Assembly (NCBI GenBank): GCA_032622095.1
Contig: CP136069.1
Coordinates: 63,722,819 to 63,786,818 of the forward strand
Length of the DNA: 64,000 nucleotides
Reading direction: 5' to 3'
From: Siphonodentalium dalli
Lineage: Eukaryota > Mollusca > Scaphopoda > Gadilida > Siphonodentaliidae
In this document: piece after piece, positions 33,432 to 48,216 of the stretch
Numbering within the stretch: the first letter of the stretch is position 1
Layout of the letters: every line of letters begins with the position of its first letter
Made by a program: the position numbers and the translations under genes
The notes under the pieces: generated by a model
Databases searched by the model: none
The model's input: only the letters and a program-made list of their open reading frames with translations
Told to the model about the DNA's origin: nothing

Positions 33432-36400
33432 CTGAAAATAGTTTAAACAGTATTTCATCTACCCTCAATACATCAGACAGAACATTAAATGTACTCAGTC
33501 CTATTCGATGGTCCCCATATCAACAGATTTCAACATCAACAATTTTTTAAATGCCGCTTCAGTTACCAGAATCGATTAATTGCCCAAAAAATAATGCTAA
33601 CCACGGTCAACTATAATATAACATTCTCAAAACCTGTTATTTATCAACATTTTTTTCAACGAAATTTGGCCCAATTGTCAAATATCTAAGACCCAAAGCC
33701 ACTTGAGTTTAGAGTTATCCATCTTAATCCGTAATTTGGTCCCAGACCGTCGGATAGTCGTCATTTTGCCGGGCCGCCAAAAAGTACCGGTGGTGAAAAA
33801 TAATATATTTCAAAAATCGATATCTGATCACTCTGAGAATTGATGGGTGGGTTCCTCGACTGGTATCAAATATATTTTTATCCCCGAAGCCAAAGAAATA
33901 GCAATATGGGAGCGTTAATTCGGAATATGCATCTTTAAGCATTATGATTTAGATATAATAACATGATTTAGTTTAGAAGAGGATTAATAGAGGCTAACAA
34001 CAGGCCGGTCATGCTTATCTTCAGTTATCTTATCGGGGGCTGAAAAGCATGCCGAGTGTAATGTAGAAGGAGCGAATGGCACGATGCCGAGATGAAGAGA
34101 ATACGTTGAGGGTCCCATGATATGAAAATCATCTAGTTAGATGCGAACTTATTACCTGAACGTTTATAATGGAGATACTCGTCAATGAGAATATTTAGTA
34201 TAAAAAAGGTTAGTGAGCTTATAAAGATTAATATAACGTGATTATCGTATATGTCCATGTTAAAAGCCAATCTATATCACTTATCATTTCCTTCAATTAG
34301 AATACATTTTCTATATATGAGCGATTGTGGTCTATCTTGTGTAATATTGAACTGGCACCAGATTTTCAAGTGGCATATCAAGCTCCGAAATTCTGGGAAT
34401 GGTTAACAAAAAATTAATTCACCAGAATTAGAATGAATGGATGAGTTTATTGCTCGCCACAGATTGACATGAAACATGTAATCATAATATACATTTACAC
34501 AAAAGCACCAAAGTATATCGATGCGCAGCAGGGAACATCCGCACAAGAATCTTATACATACATATTGTAAGGGAATGGGATTGAGAGTGAGGCAGAATGT
34601 GAATTACTACTGTTGTTTGTTTATATAAATTAAAATGTATTTTAAAGATGTATGCAGTGTTCCAGAACTCCATTTACAACAAAAATATGCACAATCTAAT
34701 TGAGAAATCAAACTCTTAGAAAATTATTTCCCTCGATGCGTATAATTGTGTTAACTGGAAAACAAGGCATATAAGCATTATGCTTGATTCTACAAACATA
34801 TCATCAAGAATAGATCCTAGCCCTCAACCATTAAACATAATTCTCAGGTCTGGATATTGTGTGTCTGGCATTTCCAGAATGAGGTCCACATAGGGTGAAT
34901 TTAGTGATGTTATCCCACACGGCGGACTACCATCACTAAATTCAACCTCTGGTGACCACATCCTGATTAGGCCTCATCTTTTGGAAAGTATAATAGTCTG
35001 AAATAATTATTTTCAGTTAGTTTTTCCCTTCTGTTCAGTTTCTATATCCCCTAATTTGCAAAAGATAAATTTCATATCACAGCTGCCTAATGGGTGAACG
35101 TCACCAACTTCAACTGGAGAACTTCAATCCTATCCTTGGTCTCCCATAGCAGTTGAGGCCTAATCAGAATGAGGTTCCCAGAACATGAATTTGGTAGCTC
35201 TAGCCAGTCGGGTGGGATACCATCACTATAGTCACCCTCTGGGGACCTCATTCTGCAAATGCCAGATGACACACTATATATTTGACATTACATAATATAT
35301 ATTTTTGATTGTTTTATCAGTTATTAGAGCGATCAAATAAACATAGAGCGGCGCTGTGTTGTTTTGGTTAGTGATTATCACACGCGAGCGGATGGAGGAA
35401 TGATATACCCGCGAGCCAAGGGTATGCGTTCGCAATCCGATCCGCTCGAGTGCGGTAATCTCTAACTAACCCCAACACGAATGCGGCTATATATTGATCA
35501 CATACCCACAAACAAACGTGAGTTTTTCCAATCGACATTCGTTGTTTTGCAATTAACATTACAAACCTCTACGGCGAATTGCCAGCAAAATTTACAAGTC
35601 AACTTTGCCATCGTGTGAACGTGACCTATAATACATGGAGAAGTAAATCAAGAATAACATGAACATTACCTATTCCTCTTTGGTTACTAGCCACATTAGC
35701 AACGGTGGTTGTCGTGGACGTGATGGTTGTGGTGGTGGTGGTGGTGGTGGTAATGGTGGTCGTGGTGGTCGCGGTGGTGGTGGTTATGGTGGTCGTGGTT
35801 GTGATGGTGGTGGCGTCGGTTGTATTGGTGGCGGATGTTGTAGCGGTGGTGGTGGTTGTTGTAGCGGCGGTAGCTGTTACGGTGGCGGCGGTTGTGGTGG
35901 TAGATGTGGTATTTGTGGCGGTGGTGACGGTGGCGGTGGTAACGGTGGCGGTGGTATCTTTGGCGGTGGTATCTGTAGCGGTGGTAACGGTGTCGGTGGC
36001 AACGGTGACGGTGGTGGTGGTACCTGTGGCGGTGGTAACGGTGTCGGTGGCGGTGGTATCTGCGGCGGTGGTAACGGTGACTGTGGTAACGGTGTCGGTG
36101 GTGTCTGCGGCGGTGGTAACGGTGTCGGTGGTAACGGTGGCGGTGGTATCTGCGGCGGTGGTAACGGTGGCGGTGGTATCTGCGGCGGTGGTAACGGTGT
36201 CGGTGGTAACGGTGACGGTGGCGGTGGTATATGTGGCGGTGGTAACGGTGGCGGTGGTCGTCGTGGTTGTGATGGTGGCGTCGTCGGTTGTATTGGTAGC
36301 GGATGTTGTAGCGGTGGTGGTGGTTGTTGTAGCGGCTGTAGCTGGTGTTGTTGTTGGCGTCATTGTTGTTGTTGTCGTGCCAGCGGCCGTAGTGGTTGTG

Positions 36401-39400
36401 CTAACCATTGTTGTTGTACCAGCCGCCTCAGTGGTTGTGCTAGTAGTTTGTGATGTTTCTCCTTCTGGTTGGGTCGCTGTAATTACACATGGATATAACT
36501 GTATAGAACTCTAAATATATATTTAGCTCAAACAAATATATACGTAAATATAGTCTATAAGTAAAAATAAATGAAAATAAACATATGCTATTTATTGGAT
36601 GCCTATGCTATACACAGGTAAATAAAAATTCTTCGAAATAATGGTGTAAAAAATACTGTCTAAATATTTAATTATAAAGACACTGAAATAAACTGGCGGG
36701 TACCGATACTGAAAAATGTCGTGAAACTTATAAATTGTAGAAAATCCCGAAAGTGGCAAAAAATAAAACAACACCCTACATGTCTGGAAATTATTTATGA
36801 CTCCCCACTCCCCGCCCTGTATATCCCGCTAATATACGTGGTCTCGGTGTGCGTATATATAGAAAATCATCCACTTCACTCTTGAACGCAACCCCATTTC
36901 ATCTAAAATCCCCCTACATGTCTGGAAATTATTTATGACTCCCTCCCCTCCCCGCCCTGTATATCCCGCTAATATATACGTGGTCTCGATATGCATATAT
37001 TTAGAAAATCGAGAACACACGCCCATATGGTTGAACTTATTATCTGAATACTTCACAAGGAACTACTCGTCAATGATTATTTAGTATAGAAAGGAGTAAG
37101 TAGTCCTGCTAATCTGCTATGTAGCTGGTGGGCCCTGCTGAGTTGCGATATGGCTTATGGGCCTAAATGTTGCTTTTAAGTAACAGTTACTGTATCGCTA
37201 TATTTCCTAAAATTGGTAGGGTGTTTGGTCAATCAGAGCGATTTGAGAAACAAGTGTAGGTGTATGTATGAAACATTCATGAACATATATATTGTTTCAT
37301 TTTTTTTTAAACAGCTCATATGCTCTGGTGTTTGCAAAATACAAGAATATAACCATCTTAATTGCGGTCGGTATGTAACAACCACCATAACCATTATTAA
37401 CCCTTCCATGACTGGAACGTCCTGAAAAATTGTGAAAACCCTGTGCAATGCATTCTCTTATATATGTGAGTCTCCCATAGAGAATACATTGGCCTAGCAA
37501 TATTTACCTTGACCTTTTAAGCCAGTACATTATCTTATATATGCGAGTCTCACATAAGGAGTCTCGCATATATGAGAGAATGTGCTGGCTTACATGCAAT
37601 GATCTTTAATGCTGCACCAGCACAGCTCTCGTCATGAAATGGTTAAGGGACACAATGCAATATTAGTGGGTAAATGTGCAAAACATATAAAAATCTGTAA
37701 AACACCACCACTAACAAAAACATGAAGAAATAGATAAACTTTGTTCTAATATTCATTATTGATAGTTCTGATATAAAGAAATTATGCGAGCTGAAATCAT
37801 TGTTATATGTAAACAAAATGTGCACAGTGATTTGTCAATAAACATCACTAATCGTGTAGTCAGTTCGAATATTTTAGCTTGAATATGATTTTGAGAATAG
37901 TATTCAATGCTTTGATCTTTTCTAATGTTTTCCGAGAAGTTTTGATTTATATTTAGTGTCATATTGGACTATTTGGACTTTCTTTAACAGAATATGCCAT
38001 GGTAAGAGTAATGCTTAAATAACAATAATAGTTTCGATTTGCGAAATCTTGTTATCAGGGTCCGCGCTGGACCGAAATTTACTTTTACGAAATAAAAATA
38101 TGATTTGCCAATTTTTTTTTTTAGAAATTACCAAATTCAATAACTGATAGTATCAGTTTCTGCAACATTGGGTCTTATGTTTCGACAATAGCTGTTTTAA
38201 CGACATTTGATATCGATAGGAAAGCAGTTAGTTATTAATTATTCTCGCCTCTATGTTGAGATACGTTCTTCATACAATAACTGAACAATAATATTGTAAA
38301 AGTGTTGCTTTAGCAGAAGGGCACATCAAAAGAGGATAAAAGCTACGTCAATACCACCACAATAAATACAAGTAACCCTTCCAGCCATCTATGCTATCAG
38401 ATTAACTGCATCTTGATAGAGGAGTTAACTTTTCCCTAACTTTAAGGAGTTAAAAAGTGACTTGCCATAACTTTTGCCAAATGAAAATATCTGCAGAATT
38501 ATTTTTGCCATTGGAAAATTTGGAAAGTGACAGTGCGAACCCTTCTTGTTATTGGAGATTTATTAATATTTATTTTAAGAATAAAGTCTATCTATTTTGA
38601 CATGTACTTGTTGATGGTATATTTAGTGACCTTTTAATGTCATTTGGCATGGACCGATGCACTTCGAAGGCCTTGAGTCGCTTTAAAATATGTTTTTTAT
38701 TACATGATCCTACCATTATTCCATTCAATAACCCATTGTATAAATTGTGATATTAAACGTTAATAGCAGGAAATAGTGCCAGGTGACATATGACTTCCGG
38801 TTTGTCGTATGTTTACATTCCGTACGCTACGTCTCAAAATACATACTATATGGCTTCCAATATTTTTCCAACAAACTATAATGAATGAAGAGTTTTTAGA
38901 AAAGTTATGTCATTAAATATACGCCATTAAATACGTCAAAGAGTCTTTATTTGTCTCGGACTATATCTTTACGCGGGCAAACAACGCAGAGTCACGTACG
39001 TCATCGCATGCGTTTTAGAAGCCAAAGTTAGTTTCGCGTCCCATTTGTTGTTGGTTTAAGTATGTTCTGTCGAGGTTTTGGATCATGTTATAAATAGAAT
39101 CGACAACTCGTCCCCAGTTTATAAAATAGCGGAATTTACAAAACTCGTCCACCACACCTTGACACTGTTATCACATGTTTATTATCAAGCCGTGAACCTA
39201 TCTGCATGAGTTACCTCATTTCAATAGCAAGCAAATAAGTGGACCAAAAACGCTTGAACCATCGTTAGCACCACATCGAATCCTCCGCGCTCTGAGCGAA
39301 TCCTCGGATCGATTACGCCGTGTGAGATCGGTCTTAAAACTTCAAGCGATCTCGCGGAAACGTTCGGAGCGTAGCAAGCGGGATAACTCTATATTGTTAG

Positions 39401-42400
39401 CACTCTCCGCCATGGCAAAATGACAGAAATAAAGAACGTTATTGTGCCTTTATAGATACACTGTATACCACATATATGCAGTAGTTATTTGCATAAACAG
39501 TTATTTTTAGTCTTCAAAACATGTTTTATAAAAAGTTATGTTGCAATTGTGGCCCGGAAATGACCCCTTTCGCATAATGAATGACGACAAATAAAAATTA
39601 TGAATAACTAATTGTAGTCGTAAATTTTTCGGTCCAAAATCCTTTTCGCAGAATTGACGACTAAACGAATCCGTTTGTAAGACAATCGTGCTTGCCACTC
39701 GTAGTAATTATGTTATCATGTCACGGCTTTGTCTTTGGCAAGATTATGGCGTTTCACGGCGAAGAACAATTTGATTACCACTAATAGGTCATTATTAAGG
39801 CCACATGGTGGTCACAATTTAAGGACATAGTATCATAATCATCTCAAACATTTTTAGGAGCTATTGTAACAACGAATAGGAAAAAACGACTACGAATAGA
39901 AAGAACACAAATTCCAGTGACGTAGTACCCTATTTGTAATAATTATCTATCGTAGTTCATAATGCGAAAGGTGTCCAGTAACTATCTTTGCGGGCGTTGT
40001 ACATGTATTCTTACCGGTTGTGCCGTTGGTTTCTTTGTCTCGTTCGCATATCACTGCGGACTGTTCGTCACACCATTTGGCTACCCACTGTGTTTCGTTG
40101 TCCCAGCTCGCTATATATGAACATGCCCTGTCTGGATCTGGCTCACCGGGTGCCCACATTGCATTCACGAGCGGAAAGTCCTCACTCCCGATCACCCAAC
40201 TCCAGCCGCTAGAAAACTTTATAAGTCCAGTCCATACAGGTCCCATGAAATCTGAACAATGGGAGCGTTAGAATTATCAGGTCTGGCAAATTCCATGCAT
40301 TTACAGTACGTAAAGAGTGTGCGATAAACAAAACACTCAACACCGGTGAATCACACTGAACTCACTGTGGATCACCAGGATACACCGTGATGTTTTTCGC
40401 GGTGATTAATGGTGAATTAACGTGTGTGGAACGGATTAACATGAAGCGACATAAATCCTGGAGGTTGACCGGTGCTCACCAAAAATCACCGCGAACTCGG
40501 TTTGTTAATTTGGCCATCAATTAGGGGGAGAAGATCTTTTGTAAGTTGATATAACTTTGCCCTCATCCCCATTATTCATACTACTGTCTATCTTTCAGTT
40601 ACAAATAATTTAGGTGTATATTCTCTTTTTGTGAGAGTTCGAATGAACTATGTCATCATAAAACCACTGAGAATCGCAGAAAAACACCGACAACTATACG
40701 GTACTTATAATAGTTTACGCCATTTCGATTTATTTTATAACTATATTACCTAAATATTGATAATTGTCTGATCTTCACTTGTTCAAAGTTTTAATGACAT
40801 AGAAAATGACAATTTTTGGAAATTATAGACCTATATATGCATTATGCAAAGCGATTCCCGTCGCATAAGTATATAGAAGGTTCCCGGTGATTACCGTTGA
40901 TGGTGTGCCGGTGATACGGGGTCGTATATAGTGAAGTGTGGATAAAACTGCCACCATGATGATTACAACAATTAGCGCTCTCTAATCCTCGCCATTCAAG
41001 TTTTCGGTGTTGAGTGGATCACTGTGAATCACTCTCCCAAAAATAATCATTTTAAATAATCAATGTTTTGATTATCGGACACTCTTTGCGAACTGTAGAA
41101 TATAATAATTTTATTGCATTACCTTTACAGCAGTAATGGAGAGTGTCACACACCCTGACCCCCCCCCCTGAATCCTGAATACTAGTTAAAAGCCCACTTA
41201 CCGTTTCGAATCAGCTTATCACCTTACATACAACATATTCCATATTATATAAAATTTGAAAGAGGAAGTTCCAAAACATTGTATTCTAAACTTATCCGAC
41301 CAAATAGACTGTGACCATGTTGTTTTTGGCAAGTATCGACGTGTGTTCTGTGCTTAATTTCGATGCCAGTTTATTATTCTTAATGGAAGGGGAATAACTC
41401 TTTCTCTTAGTTGTGAATTATGATGCATTCTGGGGTAAAGACATATATGCTTAGAAATGTTACACGAATATCATAGTTTTCACACATTAAAATCTTGCTG
41501 AGGTATAGTATACATAACTTCAACATTATCTGGAGGTATTTGACAGAATTACATCAAAATATGTCATTTGGCCTGGAAAATAATCAAACTTTGTGTAACA
41601 ATGTGCTATTAAAGCTGCGTAACAGCCCTTTTGTTTGACCCTGAATATACCGCGTAAATTGCATGGACATACTAATCCGAGTACCAGTTAACAGAGGGGT
41701 ATTGGCCTGAATCCCGCGTACTATAAAATAGGTAGGTGACACCATCATATGTGGCAGTTGTAAAATTACAATCAACATACATAATTATGCACACATATCT
41801 TATAACTAATAAATATATATCATAAAGTGAATTGTTTAATAATAATAATTACTTCTCATTCCCAATAATAATCTGTTTTCTTCGCAAGAAGAACAACGTG
41901 GTCATATTGCACACCTGGTTAGCTAGTTTGATATGATTCTTTTTCATGGTGGTAATATCCTCGTTCATATTACGGTTCTGTTTGCGCACCGATCATATCC
42001 GTTTTCTAATGGTGTTACAAGTTGCCCATATCTTCCTTTTCTATATTCCCAAAAGCTGATTACTCACGCGAAGTCAAATACAAACAATGCGAGATTCTTG
42101 TGGTCTTCGATGTGTCCAACAGCCATATAACGCTACATCCTTCAATAACATTCTCAACGACTCGGCCATTTACGTATCAATGAGGAAATTACCTCCTCCA
42201 CACCTATCGGTCTATTTTAATCACGTGATTGACCATTTGCACACTGCCGGTAAATACGTCTGTTAGATCGGAGACGCGTCTGTTAAACTTGAACTAATTA
42301 TTGCTTCTTATTAAGATTTATCACTATTTAATGCATAATTAGTCTGGCACTGGCATACCGTGATTATATACATTATGTTCCATTCACATTTATGCGTCAA

Positions 42401-45400
42401 CGAGTCAAGGTCACCGCCTTATTACCATGGCCGTATATTGTAGCATTGCGCGAATATGGTTTCTATATATGGAAGATGTTATTTCTTCAGCGAAACGGAA
42501 ATGGTCGAGTTATTGATAATGCCTGCTATAAATCACACTCAGACGACCTTCATTTCTTGTTATATATTTAACTAGACTACAACCGATACTGCAGTCCGGT
42601 TAAAGACCTCCAATTCATGCTTAGATATAATACAGTTGTAGCTGTGCCAAATTTCACCATATTTCTTATGAGACAAATGGTTAATTTAAGAAATGACTTG
42701 CAGATCGACTGGGGTAATTTGATTTTGATCGGCAGAGAAATGAAACAAAGTGTGTGAATCCCTTCTTTGTTTAATGACTCTGCCGGTCAAAACCAATGAC
42801 CCCAATCGGTCTGCAAGTCATTGCTTATATAGATGATCTCCAACGAGTTATGCTGGGATATAAGATTTTATGAAACGAGTTTGATAAATTTGATTCAAAA
42901 CGAGTCGTAGACTCTGATATCCCAACATAACGAGTTGAAGATCTTGTATATCACATGAAAAAAACTAGAGCTTTATGCCTTTTTAACGAATCATAATCTT
43001 TAAAAGAAGCTGAAAGTGCATGTAAAATGCATACAACGCGCATGCACGGTACGTCGTTGGCTGAGACGCTTCACATCCGTATACGAAGTATTGCGCGCTC
43101 TGCCTTGCGACGAAACATATATAGTCCCACAATTTGCCTCTTTTGTTTTTGTGCCTATTTTCGCAAGTGTAACTAAGTTGGACAATAATTGCACTTTAAT
43201 GAACAAAGCAATCTTTTTTGTAAAGACTGGTATTGGTGTCAAGTGCGGCTTTTCTAAATAGTATTAATCCGCGCGGTAATTTACTGGGCGCGATGCCAAG
43301 TATCCCGGGAAGGACGCGGCGCACCTGGTGAGTACACACTAGTGAGAGATAAGAAAATATCTAATTGATTTTTCAATGATAGTATAGGGGTTTCACGTGA
43401 TATAAGCATATATATATACCAGTACATTTTAATAGAACATTAATAATTATTCAAAATCCTTTATTATTCAAAAACAGTATTTCGATAGCAACACGCAGCG
43501 AGCGCGTGGTGCACACGATCGGCTTATGCCCTCATAGTATTTCGAAACGCCGCGCTTGACACCAATACCAGACATCGCAAGCCGGGGCAAAATTATTGCT
43601 TTGTTCATTAAAGTTCAATTATTGTCCAACTTCGTTGCACTAACGAAAATAGGCACAAAAACAAAGAGGCAATTGTGTGACTATATGTTTCGTCACAAGG
43701 CAGAGTGCGCAATACTGTCATATACGGTCGTGAAGCGTCTCAGCCAACGCAGTGCATGTATGCATTTTACATGCATTTTTCAGCTTTTAAAAATATTTTT
43801 AAAGCATAAAACTCTTGTTTTTTTCATGTGATATACAATATCTTCAACTCGTTATGTTGGGATGTAAGATTTTATGAAACTCGTGTGATAAATTTGATTC
43901 ATAACCCGTCTACGACTCATTGTGAATCAAATTTATCAAACTCGTTTCATAAAATCTTATATCCCAACATAACTCTTGGAGATCCTCTATACCAGGACAT
44001 TTTAGTATAATATTAATAACACGAACAACTTTTCAAAACTACCAAAATAATTGTAAGAAACACATTGATAAATTTCCAACAGTCTCCCACGCGTGCACAT
44101 GCATGGTCGGCTTGATGCTGGTTTAGGACATGGTAAAAACGTTCGAACGTGCGAGCTCGCACGTTCGAACGTAAGAGCTCGTACGTTCGAACGCAAGGGG
44201 TCGCATGTTCGAACGCAAGAGCTCGCACGTTCGAACGCAAGAGCTCGAACGTTCGAACGTAAGGGCTCGCACGTTCGAACGTGCGAGTTTTTTTTTTTTA
44301 CCATGTCCTAAACCAGCCACCGTATGCTTCATTGTTTTTTTTATGAAGCGGTGGCTGAAATTATAAGTTAATGAATATCGGAAACGTTCGTGGAAACCGT
44401 ATTGCGAGTTGTACTGATTCTCACGGGTGCTAATTGTGTGAATGTAGAGAGTATGTTTTGTCGGTTTTTCCAATCAGCTGTTTTGACGCCGGTAAAAAAA
44501 ATATAGGAAGTAGTTAATTGAAAACGAGGCCTTTGGAATCCTAATTTAATTTTGGGCTCATTTGCATTTCGGTATGAATTAACTCTTTTAATATTGCCAA
44601 AAAGCATAGGGCCTACATATATTTCAGGAAATGTCCAGTTTTATTTGCAGTGATGCCAGTGAATGTACACGCACTGGTATATGATTAAAATGAATGACTG
44701 GAAGATATCATAAGGGTCATTGAGGTTTGACCGATGGAGGATTCCGGGGTTCACACACTTTGTTTAATTACTAAACCGGTCAAAATCCAATGATCCCAAT
44801 ATATCTATCCAGTCATTTCTTAGATGCCACATATACATGTTACAAATGCAGATCATGCTCGTCCGAGTTTATCGTCTTGGTATAAGAGTCCTAATAACTG
44901 AAAAATACTTTTTGGCCACCCGACATCCCCAATTAAATTAATGTTTGAACTATTCCAGATAGTACAGTCATGTGTCAATGCCAGTAAGAGATTCGAAGAA
45001 TTGCCTTTATATAACGCATTTTAAGACCACAACTCGGGCTTTGCTAATCAGATAGAAAGTAGTACATGTAGTAGGCCTACATACAGTAAGTCCTTTCTGT
45101 CAATAGTGGAATACGCTTTGGCTTCACATTTAATAACAATCACCAGCACGGCGCAGGCGCGCGTGGTTGTTTGTACCTTATATATATGCGCAGGTGAATG
45201 ACGTCATATATATATTTTTCCCATTCATCAGCGATTTTTCAAAGATCGCGGGTATGGATTTTGGAGAAATTTTCACTTGACTTCTGGTTAGCAACTGTGT
45301 GGATATTACCATTTGAAGCGCGGAATCGGGAATGGACCATCGCGATGAAAATTAAATTAGCTATTTCACAACTTACGAAGAATTCCCATGTGATTTAGGC

Positions 45401-47829
45401 TTATTAATTAGTTTCATTTAGACCCATTTCGTTGGTTAGCTTAAATGAAAACCAGCGAAAACGTCATGACATGGTTGCTGACGTCATTTACTTCATTTTG
45501 GTTTTGTGGTCCAGTTGACTCCAGAATCCAGCCAAGATTGCACAATCCACGACAAGTCCTGTCATGTGGTCTCCGTCGGGACCACTGCCCGATGTTACAT
45601 ACATTATTCTTAGTGTTATATATATATATGTCGCCGTAAAAGGAAAATTTGAGGCACAGCATGTGTGGTTGCGCCACTACATATGTTACGTACGATTCAT
45701 ATTAATAGTTCCGTTCTTATTTGTCGTGTGCTGTCAATGTTATCATCTGTATTGTTATCATTTTGTAAAATCCTGTTGGGAGAGGAGTAACAGTTGTTGT
45801 AAGTTGTGTTTAGATCCATTAAAGGCCACTCAATTTTCGAATATATATTCTACGGGAATACGGGCTAGCTGTGACTTAGGAGTGTCCAACAAGTAAAAGA
45901 GATTCTCAGATTCACACCAAGATTTCCCCCGTTATTTACCCCAGAATGCATCATAATTCAGACCTAAGAGATAGAGTTATTCCCCTTCCATTGAGAATAA
46001 TAGACCGACAGGACAGATCAGATCGAAATCAATCAAAAGCAGAGAACGCACGTCCGTACCTTGACAAAAACAAAATGTCCACAGTTTATTCGACCGGATA
46101 AGTTGATAATACAAATTATACAATGTTTGGAGCTCCCTCTTTCTAATGGTATATCATAATGGAGTATGTTGTATTCAATGTAATCTGGAAATTCAAAAAT
46201 AGGCATTGTTTTTTGTATTCCGTTGTCTCCGTAGGCCTACCATGTACATTGGTTGAAAGAATAAAGTATATTAAAATTAAGTGGGCCTTTAAAGGGGTAC
46301 TATACACTAAATCCAGCCTTTTTTGGGACCATTATACCTTTTATAATCAACAGAATATATGCAACAAATGAATGAATTTGAGCCATGGATTAGTGCAAAT
46401 ACACTAATTTACCATATGAACAATGCAAACAACATGGTAATTATAATGAAAATGAATTTATGACTGGAGCCATACATTCATTTTCTTTATAATTACCATT
46501 TTGTTTGCATCGTTCATAGAGCACATGAGTGTATTTTGCACTCGCCCATGGCTCAAATTCATTCATTTGTTGCATATATTATGTTGAGTGTTAAAAGAGC
46601 TGGTCCCATAAATGGCCGAATTTTGTGTACAGCACCCCTTTAAGCTTTAAATATGTTTAAACCAAACTCACCAAATTTTGTGCATATCTCCTGCCATTCG
46701 GCCACACTGTTCACAAACAGCAGGTGTCCATTTTCCATCTGCTCGCAATATTGATAGGCCTGTTCATATGTCATCACTGGGCCACCGATGCCATAGTAAC
46801 ATGACGCGCTTGTCTCCAACTCTGCGATTGTTTCATTCGGAAATGCCTGATTGCAATGACCTAGTGAATAGAGTGAAAACAAAATCCTTCAACAAAGTAA
46901 AGACATTGTGTCGTCATTTTTTTGGTTTTGTTGTTGTTGTTGTTGTTGTTGTTGAGATTTTTCGTTTTCGCGGCATTTGGCGAATATGGACGAATGGTGG
47001 AAACACCATATGTTATAATAGATATGCACATTTCGCATAATGAAAGACGACATATAATTATTACGAATATCTATTGTAGTCGTAATTTGTTCGGACGTGA
47101 AAAACCTTTTCGCAGAAATGACGACTAAGAGTCCGTTTGTGAGACAATCGTGCTTGTCACACTCACAGTAAGAGGAATACGGGTCATCGTGTTCGTATAT
47201 TATCTGTATACAAGAAAACCATAGTCAGAAATGGTTACGCGCTCAAGATCATATATTATATACCCATGATTGTAATTTTTAATATAAAATATATTGGTTT
47301 CGCGAATGACCAACTCAGAATTCCGTTAAAATAACAATAACAACCAGCACCTAATTAACGAACCGGCGGCCGACTCGGCCGTCTCCGACCACAACCCCAG
47401 TGGGCTGCAGAGCGAAAAATGTCTATAAAAGTTGAAATATAAGACTTACAAATTATCTTTTTTATTTCTTTTATTTGTAATTGACATAGCTTGTCACAAA
47501 CCAAAAATGAACATTATTGACATAATAATGTAAAGGACAATAAACGAAATTGAAATTCCCAACTACACCTTTTACCGGACTCGGTCTACGGGTCGCAGTT
47601 CGACTTTTAAATCCGTCCCATTTCACCTGACCTTGACCTTGAAAATTATCAATTCAAGGTCAAATCGGGTAAAAAACAAAAAATTTAAATTAAAAACATT
47701 TGAAATTAAAAAAAATTAATTAAAAACATTTGAAATTAAAAAAAATATTATAAAAAATTAAAAATTGTCATGTTTCTGACGAACGCCGCCAGTGGCGGGC
47801 TAACCTGCTAGTATATATATGTATGTATA

Positions 47830-47862
<33 letters not shown>

Positions 47863-48169
47863 ATGTGTGTGTGTATGTATGTAATTGTGTGTGTGTTTAT
47901 ATGTATGTATGTGTTTGCGTATATATGTATACATATGTGTATTTAAGTATGTAAGTTAGGGCCTTCCTGTATGTGCGCCCGTGTTCTTTGTGACTGCATG
48001 TGGACGTTTAGTCTGCGAGACTACATAGGTGTTATGTTTGTGTTGGGTCCATTTGTTAAAACGTTTATGTACTTTTCATTTCAATTCTCTTTTGTCGAAC
48101 AATGTATGTATATATATATACATGTAAACTGTAATTATGTTATTACTGCTCTTCAAAATTGGAGGAAAT

Positions 48170-48216
<47 letters not shown>

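Noticed and set aside
33163-33435. Plus-strand frame opposite the PAN exon
   Set aside because: Shadow of the minus-strand PAN coding sequence.
35659-36514. Long plus-strand Gly-rich (264-codon) and Val-rich (269-codon) frames
   Set aside because: They are antisense to the Thr-rich exon of the lectin gene, whose frame is confirmed by in-phase splice sites and flanking lectin and PAN exons.
39270-39380. GC-richer patch considered as a tRNA gene or tRNA-derived SINE
   Set aside because: No cloverleaf or clear A and B box pair could be drawn by eye.
43000-43831. Two similar ~80-90-codon frames on opposite strands
   Set aside because: They are the two arms of a foldback; similarity reflects inverted duplication rather than a gene pair, and no known domain is visible.
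44002-44473. Several frames with repeated VRT/FER-type peptides on both strands
   Set aside because: Produced by the palindromic 22-bp minisatellite, which reads alike on both strands.
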